Source of the DNA: CAZGUG01 sp964529035
GTDB lineage: Bacteria > Bacillota > Clostridia > Ch29
DNA length: 5,796 nucleotides
Reading direction: 5' to 3'
Assembly: GCA_964529035.1 (NCBI GenBank)
Contig: CAZGUG010000079.1
Coordinates: forward strand, 1 to 5,796
The position numbers were made by a program, and so were the translations under genes. The notes under the pieces are model-generated. The model ran no database searches. It saw only the letters and a list, made by a program, of their open reading frames with translations, and was not told where the DNA came from. Below are positions 1-5,243 of the stretch, one piece after another (the first letter of the stretch is position 1; every line of letters begins with the position of its first letter).

Positions 1-40
1 TGCATTTTTTACGGCAATAAGAAATAAAACAGCAGGGTGG

Positions 41-58
41 CGGGATATACTAATCCCG
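41..58 (+). promoter_or_regulatory. Small hairpin directly upstream of the lipoprotein ribosome-binding site
   Basis: CGGGAT (41-46) and ATCCCG (53-58) are perfect inverted repeats around a 6-nt loop, ATACTA. The last base of the 3' arm is the first base of the Shine-Dalgarno-like GAGGTG (58-63) that serves the TTG start at 70. A 6-bp stem next to the ribosome-binding site could modestly affect translation, but that is inference. TATACT (46-51) also resembles a -10 box, but no matching -35 lies 16-18 bp upstream, so I do not call a promoter. Confidence 0.3.
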
Positions 59-69
59 AGGTGATTGCT

Positions 70-945
70 TTGGACAAAGAGTTCACAACTAAACCCCTGC
101 TGTTTTTGCTATTAATCTCTTTAATTATCACGGGTGCGGCAACTGCCTGCCGCAGGGAGCAGCGCCCGGCTCAACAGAAAAAAAAGGAGAGCATACCGGT
201 ATCCCTTTCAAGCATAGTAGATAATTCTCAGGCCGTTATTGAACAGATGGAAAGGCTACAGCAGGAGATGGAAAAACCGGCCGGGCAGCAGGGCGGCGAA
301 ACGGGCGGCGGTGAAGGGGAAGATCAGCAGGGCGGTCAGGGAAAAGGCGGCGGCCAGGGAGAAGGCCAGGGCAGCGGGCAGAGTCCGCCGAATCCGGAGC
401 AGGAGAAGAAACAGAAGATAGATAAGATATGGGAAGAAACCTTGAAGATAGTGGAAGATACCCACAGACAGTGGAATGATTACGAGAGCACCGCGATCAA
501 GGATAAGGCACGGGATTATACAATGACGGAATTTGAAAGGTTTCTCAACGGGCTGACGGTTGCGGTTAATCGGCAGGACATTTATGCAACCATGGAACAG
601 GCAAACGGAATGTGTCTTGCCGCAGCGCACTTCCTGGACCTTTACAAGAACAACCCGGACGGACAGATAACAAAAGTCAGGTATTACCTGCAGCAGAGCT
701 GTATAGATGCCGGACAGGACGACTGGGCCGGTGCCCGGCAAAGCGTGACGGCAGGGAAGCGGGAAGCGGAAGAACTTGAGCGGGAGGTGGAACTTGAAGA
801 AGCGGACAGGGGGCTTATCGAAAAGCTGAACCTGTCGATTGACAATATGGAGGCTGCAATGGCAAACAGGGACCTGGACCTGTTGAAGATTAAGAAGGAC
901 ATAGCCCTGGAAAACCTGGACAAGGTTAAGGAAAAAGCCAAATAA
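70..945 (+). CDS. Putative lipoprotein with Gly/Gln-rich linker and helical C-terminal region, function unknown
   Basis: Predicted exported lipoprotein of 291 residues; I do not recognise a named family. The start chosen is TTG at 70, because GAGGTG (58-63) sits 6 nt upstream and translation then begins with a normal signal peptide: MDKEFTTK, a hydrophobic core at about residues 9-21, then ATAC. Cys27 would be the lipidated residue, although Ala-Thr-Ala-Cys is a weaker lipobox than the usual Leu-x-Gly/Ala-Cys. The frame is open back to a GTG at 37, but that start has no properly spaced ribosome-binding site. Residues about 71-105 are almost entirely Gly, Gln, Glu and Lys, likely a disordered spacer. 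Residues about 110-235 look mainly helical (conserved-looking Trp, Tyr and Leu, two Cys). Residues about 235-291 are strongly charged and probably coiled coil. A capA-like gene follows 132 bp downstream on the same strand with no clear terminator between. A role at the outer face of the membrane is inferred from topology only. Confidence 0.75.
   Translation: MDKEFTTKPLLFLLLISLIITGAATACRREQRPAQQKKKESIPVSLSSIVDNSQAVIEQMERLQQEMEKPAGQQGGETGGGEGEDQQGGQGKGGGQGEGQGSGQSPPNPEQEKKQKIDKIWEETLKIVEDTHRQWNDYESTAIKDKARDYTMTEFERFLNGLTVAVNRQDIYATMEQANGMCLAAAHFLDLYKNNPDGQITKVRYYLQQSCIDAGQDDWAGARQSVTAGKREAEELEREVELEEADRGLIEKLNLSIDNMEAAMANRDLDLLKIKKDIALENLDKVKEKAK
280..384 (+). repeat. Low-complexity, repeat-rich coding segment for a Gly/Gln/Glu linker
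   Basis: This stretch inside the lipoprotein gene is built from GGC, GGA, CAG, GAA and AAA codons. It contains short imperfect repeats, for example GGCCAGGG twice, separated by AGAA, at about 351-370. It encodes a flexible, hydrophilic tether between the membrane-proximal part and the helical region. The short repeats could let it change length by replication slippage, which is inference. Confidence 0.6.
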
Positions 946-1077
946 GGCATGTCTATTTCGGGATGTGGATGAATAATATTTTAAGGTACAGAGCTACTCC
1001 CGATTAAGCCCCTTTGAGGGATGATTAGCAGCGGATTAAAATCTGCAACCGGCATATGATGTACGGGATGGTACCCA

Positions 1078-2193
1078 ATGTCCAGGCATGCTGTCAATAT
1101 GGCTGTTTTCATTGTTGGTGCGCTGTTTATTATGGTCATATATTCTGCTTTGTTCCCGGAAACGGTGGACTGCACTTCACAGGAATCGGTCCACATCGGC
1201 AGCGCGACAGGCGGTGGCATGGAAATGTATAGCGGTATTGAAACAAGGCGCCTTCGAAACCAGCGGTTAAACCGGGAAGCAACCATAGTGATTTCATTCG
1301 CCGGGGACTGTACAATAGGAACTGACGAAAATTTTCCCTATGAAAATTCCTTCATCCACAGGCTGGAGACCGAAAACAACGATTTTGGCTATTTTTTCAG
1401 GGGCGTGCTGCCGGTATTTGCAGCCGACCATTTAACCCTTGTAAACCTTGAAACAACACTGACCCGTTCAAAATGCCGCGTCCCCAAGAAGTTCAACTTC
1501 AGGGGGGACCCTTCTTACACCGGAATTTTGAAGGCCGGCTCGGTAGAAATGGTAAGTATTTCCAATAACCACATATACGATTATGGAACGGAAGGGTATA
1601 TGGAGACTCTCCAGGCTCTGCGGCAGGCCGGGATACTGTACTGCGGGGAATCCAACATCGCTTTTTTTCGGTCAAAGGGCAGAACCGTTGCATGTATGGG
1701 TTACACAGGTTGGGATGCGGACGTTATGGAAGTTGTGGAAAGGGACATTGACTATGCCGGCGAAAGGGCTGATATTGTAGTAGTATCCTTTCACTGGGGA
1801 ACCGAAAGAAGCAATTATCCCAACGCTTTCCAAACCAAATTGGCACGTTTTTGCATTGACCGGGGAGCGGATATTGTGGTGGGGCATCATCCCCATGTTA
1901 TACAGGGTATAGAACGGTACAGGGACAGGTATATAGTATATAGCCTCGGCAACTTCTGTTTTGGCGGCAACAGGAACCCGTCGGATAAGGACACCTTTAT
2001 ATTCCAGAGCTTGTTTACATTCAGCGGAGATAAAATGACAGCCTGTGAAGGAAGGATTATACCCTGCAGCGTATCCTCGGTATCCCATGTGAACGACTAC
2101 CAGCCCACCATACTGGAGGGTTCTGACAGTGAAAGGGTATTATCGAGGATTTACGAGTACAGCAGTCGGCTTGAATACGGAATTGCCAGGTAA
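1078..2193 (+). CDS. CapA-family (PGA_cap) protein, N-terminal membrane anchor
   Basis: This 371-residue protein carries the motif series of the CapA/poly-gamma-glutamate-synthesis family, which has a metallophosphoesterase-like fold. The motifs are FAGDCTIG (74-81), NLE (123-125), NNHIYDYG (163-170), HWG (239-241), GHHPHV (269-274) and SLGNFCFGG (289-297). A hydrophobic segment at about residues 8-25 suggests a single membrane anchor with the catalytic domain outside the cell. CapA is a part of the capsule polyglutamate machinery in Bacillus, but many clostridial homologues stand alone with unproven roles. No capB, capC or capE is seen here, so an actual part in poly-gamma-glutamate synthesis is not supported by context. 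The frame is closed by TGA at 1057-1059, so ATG 1078 is the longest possible start. Its ribosome-binding site is weak (GGGATGG at 1065-1071); an ATG at 1099 is a poorer alternative that would trim the N-terminus. The stop codon overlaps the terminator of the convergent cupin gene. Confidence 0.88.
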   Translation: MSRHAVNMAVFIVGALFIMVIYSALFPETVDCTSQESVHIGSATGGGMEMYSGIETRRLRNQRLNREATIVISFAGDCTIGTDENFPYENSFIHRLETENNDFGYFFRGVLPVFAADHLTLVNLETTLTRSKCRVPKKFNFRGDPSYTGILKAGSVEMVSISNNHIYDYGTEGYMETLQALRQAGILYCGESNIAFFRSKGRTVACMGYTGWDADVMEVVERDIDYAGERADIVVVSFHWGTERSNYPNAFQTKLARFCIDRGADIVVGHHPHVIQGIERYRDRYIVYSLGNFCFGGNRNPSDKDTFIFQSLFTFSGDKMTACEGRIIPCSVSSVSHVNDYQPTILEGSDSERVLSRIYEYSSRLEYGIAR

Positions 2194-2228
2194 AAAAGGG
2201 CCGAAGGGGAATAAAACCCCCGACGGCC
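2192..2228 (-). terminator. Intrinsic terminator of the cupin gene
   Basis: Read on the minus strand, GGCCG (2228-2224), a 2-nt internal mismatch and CCCC-facing G bases form a stem with CCCC and CGGCC (2209-2199). The loop is about 8 nt, and the stem is followed by C and six T (2197-2192). This is a classic rho-independent terminator for the minus strand. The stem starts at the last base of the cupin stop codon, and the T-tract overlaps the TAA of the convergent capA-like gene. On the plus strand the same hairpin is followed by TATACG and lacks a U-tract, so it should terminate capA transcripts less efficiently. Confidence 0.85.
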
Positions 2229-2575
2229 TATACGTCACCTTCTTCGGGTACTATGCAGATAATTCGAAGTTTACCGGAACCGGTATTGATAAAGGTGTGC
2301 TCTTTACCGCCGGGTATATAGGCAAAGGAACCTTCCCGTATCTCATGGTCCACACCGTCAATATGCAGAATACCGTTTCCCCCAAGTATATAGTTTATAT
2401 GGGGCCAGTCGTGGGTGTGTTTGGGAGTATTACCGCCTTCGTCCGTTTCAAATACTCTCATTACATAGCCTTCCCAGCCTTCGGAGGGGGAGATCAATAC
2501 CTTCTTTTCTGCGCCGCATGATCCCGGAACACAAACCTTGATACCTTCTACGTTTTCAATATGGGATACTATCAT
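2228..2575 (-). CDS. Small single-domain cupin protein
   Basis: A 115-residue, presumably cytoplasmic protein with one cupin beta-barrel. Motif 1 spans about residues 48-66: His53, His55 and His59 are present, but the glutamate usual in G(X)5HXH(X)3-4E(X)6G is missing (THDWPHINY). Motif 2 is intact at about 83-97 (G, then IPGG at 87-90, His93, Asn97). A mononuclear metal site using three or four His is therefore plausible. Small cupins include isomerases, dioxygenases and sugar- or metabolite-binding proteins, and the substrate cannot be told from the sequence. The ATG at 2575 has an excellent ribosome-binding site, AAGGAGGT (2590-2583), 7 nt upstream. The gene has its own extended -10 promoter and its own terminator, so it is probably monocistronic. 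Its family membership is sure; its function is not. Confidence 0.9.
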   Translation of the reverse strand: MIVSHIENVEGIKVCVPGSCGAEKKVLISPSEGWEGYVMRVFETDEGGNTPKHTHDWPHINYILGGNGILHIDGVDHEIREGSFAYIPGGKEHTFINTGSGKLRIICIVPEEGDV

Positions 2576-2604
2576 TGATGAGACCTCCTTGGTATTTTTA
2601 AATA

Positions 2605-2633
2605 ATTATATCATATAAACCTCCCTGCAAAAA
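2605..2633 (-). promoter_or_regulatory. Extended -10 promoter for the cupin gene
   Basis: On the minus strand, TGA-TATAAT (2613-2605) is a perfect extended -10 element. A weak -35-like TTTTTG (2633-2628) lies 17 bp further upstream. Transcription would start near 2598, leaving a short leader of about 23 nt that contains the AAGGAGGT ribosome-binding site. This fits a simple, constitutive-type sigma-A promoter; no operator-like repeat is evident around it. Confidence 0.55.
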
Positions 2634-2723
2634 CAAAACCGACAAAAGCCGTAATCCTAAAGAAGGAATATCCCCGGCAGCTGATGAATAGTACAGTAAA
2701 TACCGCCGAAAGGGGTGCCATGG

Positions 2724-2918
2724 ATGAAATTCGAATGTGACGATATTCTGGTTTTCAAAACACCGGATAAAACATCCAGGTCAAGGATATCAAAGGTTGA
2801 CGGGTACGTAGTAAAGCTTTTTGAAGAAAACGGCTCCTACAGACAAATGTCCAAAAAAGGCCTTGAAGAAATGATCAGGCAGGGTTTTGTTGATTTAATC
2901 AAAGCAAAGAAACCATAA
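2724..2918 (+). CDS. Small protein of unknown function upstream of larA-like gene
   Basis: A 64-residue protein I do not recognise. It is rich in Lys, Asp and Glu, has no membrane segment, and has one Cys (residue 5). The first half alternates hydrophobic and polar residues (ILVFKT, SRISKVDGYVVKLFEE), suggesting a small beta-sheet or SH3-like barrel. The second half (KKGLEEMIRQGFVDLIKAKK) looks like one amphipathic helix. I chose ATG 2724 because AAAGGGG (2709-2715) ends 8 nt upstream. The frame also allows GTG at 2715, which would add three residues but would overlap that ribosome-binding site. The stop lies 15 bp before the larA-like start, so the two are probably one transcription unit. 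The link to LarA rests on this proximity alone. No convincing plus-strand promoter was found in 2591-2710. Confidence 0.7.
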   Translation: MKFECDDILVFKTPDKTSRSRISKVDGYVVKLFEENGSYRQMSKKGLEEMIRQGFVDLIKAKKP

Positions 2919-2933
2919 CAGGAGGAAATTTTT

Positions 2934-4196
2934 ATGACGGTCGGACTGAAATTCGGAAAAGGTGTTGTTGAGGCAGAGGTTGAACCCGGTAATCTTATTG
3001 GTGTTTTAGAGGGAAGGTTCGGGGAAGGACACATCGACGAAGATTTTGAAAGGGTGCAGGTAAAGAATGCCCTGGAAAACCCGATAGGGACCGGAAGACT
3101 TTCGGATATGGTAAAAAAGGGACAGAGAATAATAATCATGGCTAGTGATATAACCCGGCCTTCACCCACCCGTAAGCTTGTTCCGCCCCTGCTTGAAGAA
3201 ATTGAGCGGGCGGGTGTGTGCCGCCGGGATATTAAAATAATATTTGGCATGGGAATCCACCGGCCTCATACTGTCCGGGAACAAAGAGAACTGGTGGGCG
3301 AAGAAGTCTATAACACTATCCGGTGTGTTGACAGCAGCACCGAGGACTATATACACATAGGAAAGACATCCCGGGGTACCCCTGTAAATATATGCCGTTC
3401 GGTAGCGGAAGCGGATGTACGAATCTGCACCGGGAACATAGAATACCATTACTTTGCCGGCTACTCGGGGGGCGCAAAAGCAATAATGCCCGGTGCAGCA
3501 GACTATGAGAGCATAAAACACAACCACGGCCTGCAGTTGGAAAACGGTGCTACATCTGGCAGGCTGGAGGGTAATCCGGTCCGGGAGGACATTGACGAAG
3601 TTGGCCGTATGCTGGAGATTCCCTTCATACTTAATGCCGTACTCAACCAAAAAAAGCGGGTCCTAAAATCCTTTGCCGGGCACTATATTAAGGCGCACCG
3701 GGCTGGATGCGAATACCTGGACAGCCTGTATAGAATAAACGTGGCAGAGCCGGCGGATATAGTCATTGTTTCGGCCGGGGGTTATCCCAAGGACATTAAT
3801 CTCTACCAGGCGCAAAAAGCCCTGGACAATGCAAGCCATGTGGTTAAACCCGGGGGCATAGTAATACTTGTTGCGGAATGCGCCGAAGGCTTTGGTGAGA
3901 AGACCTTTGCCGAGTGGATCAAATCGGCGGCTTCGCCCCGGGACATTATAGAGCGTCTCAAAAGGGAATTTGTCCTGGGAGGACACAAAGCCGCAGCCAT
4001 AGCCAGGGTATTAAAAAAGGCAAGGGTGTTCATGGTCTCGGACATGGACAGGGAACATATAGAAGCAGCCTTTTTTTACAAAAAGGAATCGGTACGGGAA
4101 GCCCTGCATGATGCGAAAAAAGCATTAGGCCGGGATGCGAGGGTTCTGGTAATACCCCAGGGGGGCTCGGTATTTCCCTGTATAAATCCGCAATAA
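2934..4196 (+). CDS. larA: LarA-family nickel-dependent lactate racemase or related NPN-dependent racemase/epimerase
   Basis: A 420-residue cytoplasmic enzyme close to the length of Lactobacillus plantarum LarA. LarA interconverts D- and L-lactate by hydride transfer to a nickel-pincer nucleotide (NPN) tethered to a lysine. The hallmark residues are here: Asp72 and Arg75 in ASDITRP; His109 in GMGIHRP; His172 and Lys182 in EYHYFAGYSGGAKAIMPG, where Lys182 matches the cofactor-attachment lysine; and His198 in KHNHG. The conserved stretch SAGGYPKDINLYQAQKAL (about 280-297) supplies the Gln292 and Lys295 equivalents of the substrate site. These residues predict an active, NPN-loaded enzyme. LarA homologues also act on other 2-hydroxy acids or sugar acids, so lactate is only the default substrate; the larA symbol denotes the family. 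The cofactor genes larB, larC and larE are not in the window. GGAGG (2921-2925) lies 8 nt before the ATG. The gene follows the 64-residue ORF and ends 3 bp from the stop of a convergent gene, leaving no space for its own terminator. Confidence 0.9.
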   Translation: MTVGLKFGKGVVEAEVEPGNLIGVLEGRFGEGHIDEDFERVQVKNALENPIGTGRLSDMVKKGQRIIIMASDITRPSPTRKLVPPLLEEIERAGVCRRDIKIIFGMGIHRPHTVREQRELVGEEVYNTIRCVDSSTEDYIHIGKTSRGTPVNICRSVAEADVRICTGNIEYHYFAGYSGGAKAIMPGAADYESIKHNHGLQLENGATSGRLEGNPVREDIDEVGRMLEIPFILNAVLNQKKRVLKSFAGHYIKAHRAGCEYLDSLYRINVAEPADIVIVSAGGYPKDINLYQAQKALDNASHVVKPGGIVILVAECAEGFGEKTFAEWIKSAASPRDIIERLKREFVLGGHKAAAIARVLKKARVFMVSDMDREHIEAAFFYKKESVREALHDAKKALGRDARVLVIPQGGSVFPCINPQ

Positions 4197-4199
4197 GTA

Positions 4200-5015
4200 T
4201 TACTGCCGGCTGAATATGCGGGTGTTGCCGGATACCGTCTCAAAAATAATACTGTTGTCACCGTTTCCCACCGTGCCCGTTAAACCCCGTTTGGACAGTG
4301 AACCGGTAACGGTAACGGGAAATCCGCAGTCAATATCCCCGGAGACGGTGCTGGCTTCAAGAGTGAAGGCTGCATCATCCGGAAGCTCCAGTTCTATGCT
4401 GCCGGATACGGTCTTTGCCCGTATATCCGAGCTGAAGGTACTGTACTGGGCATCCAGGCTGCCGGATATCGATTCAAAGTCCAGTTTACCGGTAAAGTCC
4501 CTCAGCCTGACCCTTCCGGATGTGGTTTTAATTTTGGTTTCGGCCGTATCCGGCGAGGTAATTTCTATATCTCCGGATACCGTTTCAAGCCGAATATCTC
4601 CACTGTAACTGCCGGGTACATATATATTCAGCTTAACACTGGTGTTTCCAAGCAGTGATATATTGGGCATGTGTTTTGCTTCTACCGCAAGTACGCTGCC
4701 CCGGGTCTTCGCTTTCAGTTCAACAACCGGCCCGCTTACGCCGGATACCGTTTTTCCGTACAGGTGTGCTTTTATCTCGGGTGCTTCGGTTGCAAGAACA
4801 TTTATATCCGAGCTTATGGTTTTTACCTGAATGTCGGTTATACCGTCTGCAGGGAATACCCTTTCCTCATCCACCGCAGAGGTAAACCGGCCCGGAGCGT
4901 TTTCCGGTATAGGGCTGCCGGGTGTATGGCCCGAGATAACGACAGCCACCGCCGCCACCGACAGGCCGGCAACTGTAATAACCACCATCCAAAGTACAGT
5001 TTTCTTAATATCCAT
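4200..5015 (-). CDS. DUF4097-family beta-repeat protein with N-terminal membrane anchor
   Basis: A 271-residue protein with a hydrophobic segment at about residues 7-28 (signal anchor or uncleaved signal) and a long extracytoplasmic region. From about 65 to 268 it repeats a beta-strand turn of the form T-V/I-S-G/S-D/x-I, with a spacing of roughly 20 residues: KTISSDINV, LETVSGDIEI, KTTSGRVRL, FESISGSLDA, KTVSGSIEL, ASTVSGDIDC and FETVSGNTRI. This is the pattern of DUF4097 (putative adhesin-like), predicted to fold as a right-handed parallel beta-helix or solenoid. In Firmicutes such proteins often sit near PspC-domain, sigma-factor or membrane-stress genes, but none is in view here. The biochemical role is unknown. 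GGGAGGG lies 6 nt before the ATG. The gene is divergent from the radical SAM gene and convergent with larA. The family call is firm; adhesion is only a database-style label. Confidence 0.88.
   Translation of the reverse strand: MDIKKTVLWMVVITVAGLSVAAVAVVISGHTPGSPIPENAPGRFTSAVDEERVFPADGITDIQVKTISSDINVLATEAPEIKAHLYGKTVSGVSGPVVELKAKTRGSVLAVEAKHMPNISLLGNTSVKLNIYVPGSYSGDIRLETVSGDIEITSPDTAETKIKTTSGRVRLRDFTGKLDFESISGSLDAQYSTFSSDIRAKTVSGSIELELPDDAAFTLEASTVSGDIDCGFPVTVTGSLSKRGLTGTVGNGDNSIIFETVSGNTRIFSRQ
4212..4823 (-). repeat. Degenerate tandem repeats coding for T-V-S-G beta turns
   Basis: The DUF4097 gene carries at least seven degenerate copies of a unit whose most constant part, read on the plus strand, is CCGGATACCGT or a close variant. 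Copies lie near 4229, 4339, 4400, 4464, 4573 and 4741. They encode the repeating Thr-Val-Ser-Gly turn. The copies have diverged a good deal, which suggests an old, selected protein repeat rather than a recent DNA expansion. Confidence 0.7.
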
Positions 5016-5075
5016 TCAATTCCCTCCCAAAACATCCCGCTGGATTGCAGCATTTTATTTTATGCCACGGATAAC

Positions 5076-5103
5076 ATTCTACCATAAGCTTTATTATTAT
5101 GAA
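5076..5103 (-). promoter_or_regulatory. Candidate promoter for the DUF4097 gene
   Basis: On the minus strand, TGG-TAGAAT (5084-5076) is an extended -10 element, with TTCATA (5103-5098) 16 bp upstream as a weak -35. Transcription would begin near 5069, about 54 nt before the ATG. A second possible pair upstream, TTGTCG and TATATT 17 bp apart, makes the assignment uncertain. Both candidates lie outside the two palindromes that cover the divergent promoter. Confidence 0.4.
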
Positions 5104-5136
5104 ATATAATAAATGGCATTTTTTACGACAAAGTAG

Positions 5137-5150
5137 TTGACATATGTCAA
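5137..5150. promoter_or_regulatory. Operator-like perfect palindrome O1 over the -35 box
   Basis: TTGACATATGTCAA is a perfect 14-bp palindrome (centre 5143.5) that contains the whole -35 hexamer. A dimeric repressor bound here would block RNA polymerase. The regulator is not encoded in the window. Palindromes of this size suit MarR-type or similar winged-helix dimers, but I cannot name the family from the site alone. Confidence 0.6.
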
Positions 5151-5165
5151 AAATAACAATACAAT
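5137..5165 (+). promoter_or_regulatory. Strong sigma-A-type promoter of the radical SAM gene
   Basis: A perfect -35 TTGACA (5137-5142) is followed by a 17-bp spacer and TACAAT (5160-5165), a one-mismatch -10. Transcription should start around 5172, giving a leader of about 70 nt before the TTG start at 5244. Such a near-consensus promoter would be strongly active unless repressed, which fits the palindromes lying over its -35 and its start site. Confidence 0.8.
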
Positions 5166-5192
5166 ACATTATGGACATAAGTCAATAATGTA
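5165..5192. promoter_or_regulatory. Operator-like imperfect palindrome O2 over the transcription start
   Basis: This 28-bp dyad has 12 of 14 base pairs symmetric around 5178.5: TACATTAT (5165-5172) and ATAATGTA (5185-5192) are perfect outer arms. Its core TGGACATAAGTCAA (5172-5185) matches O1 at 12 of 14 positions. It begins at the last base of the -10 and covers the expected start site. The O1-O2 centre spacing is 35 bp, a little over three helical turns, so two dimers could sit on nearly the same face of the DNA. Confidence 0.55.
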
Positions 5193-5243
5193 AATGCCGT
5201 ACGGGTGTGACGAAGCTTTCCATTCATGAAAGGGAGTGATTTT

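Noticed and set aside
256..741. 161-residue open frame on the minus strand inside the lipoprotein gene
   Set aside because: It lies opposite a convincing coding frame, has no ribosome-binding site support, and its composition reflects the antisense of the G/Q-rich repeats.
946..1077. Possible terminator or promoter between the lipoprotein and capA-like genes
   Set aside because: CCCCTTTGAGGG gives only a tiny stem without a U-tract, and TAATAT near 973 has no acceptable -35.
2591..2714. Possible riboswitch or structured leader ahead of the small gene and larA
   Set aside because: A short CAGCTGATG and small stems recall parts of known riboswitches, but no full consensus (fluoride, NiCo, c-di-GMP, cobalamin) could be assembled, and no terminator precedes the gene.
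3162..3650. 162-residue open frame on the minus strand inside larA
   Set aside because: It is fully antisense to a well-conserved LarA sequence and shows no recognisable motif.
4216..4608. 130-residue plus-strand frame opposite the DUF4097 gene
   Set aside because: Its repeated PDTV-like pattern is only the mirror of the repeats coding for T-V-S-G on the other strand.
4671..5087. 138-residue plus-strand frame reaching into the divergent intergenic region
   Set aside because: It is antisense to the DUF4097 start, lacks a ribosome-binding site, and has an irregular Cys/Arg/Tyr-rich composition.
5128..5136. Possible Spo0A box (TTTGTCGTA on the minus strand)
   Set aside because: It has one mismatch in the TGTCGAA core, is a single copy, and nothing else points to sporulation control.
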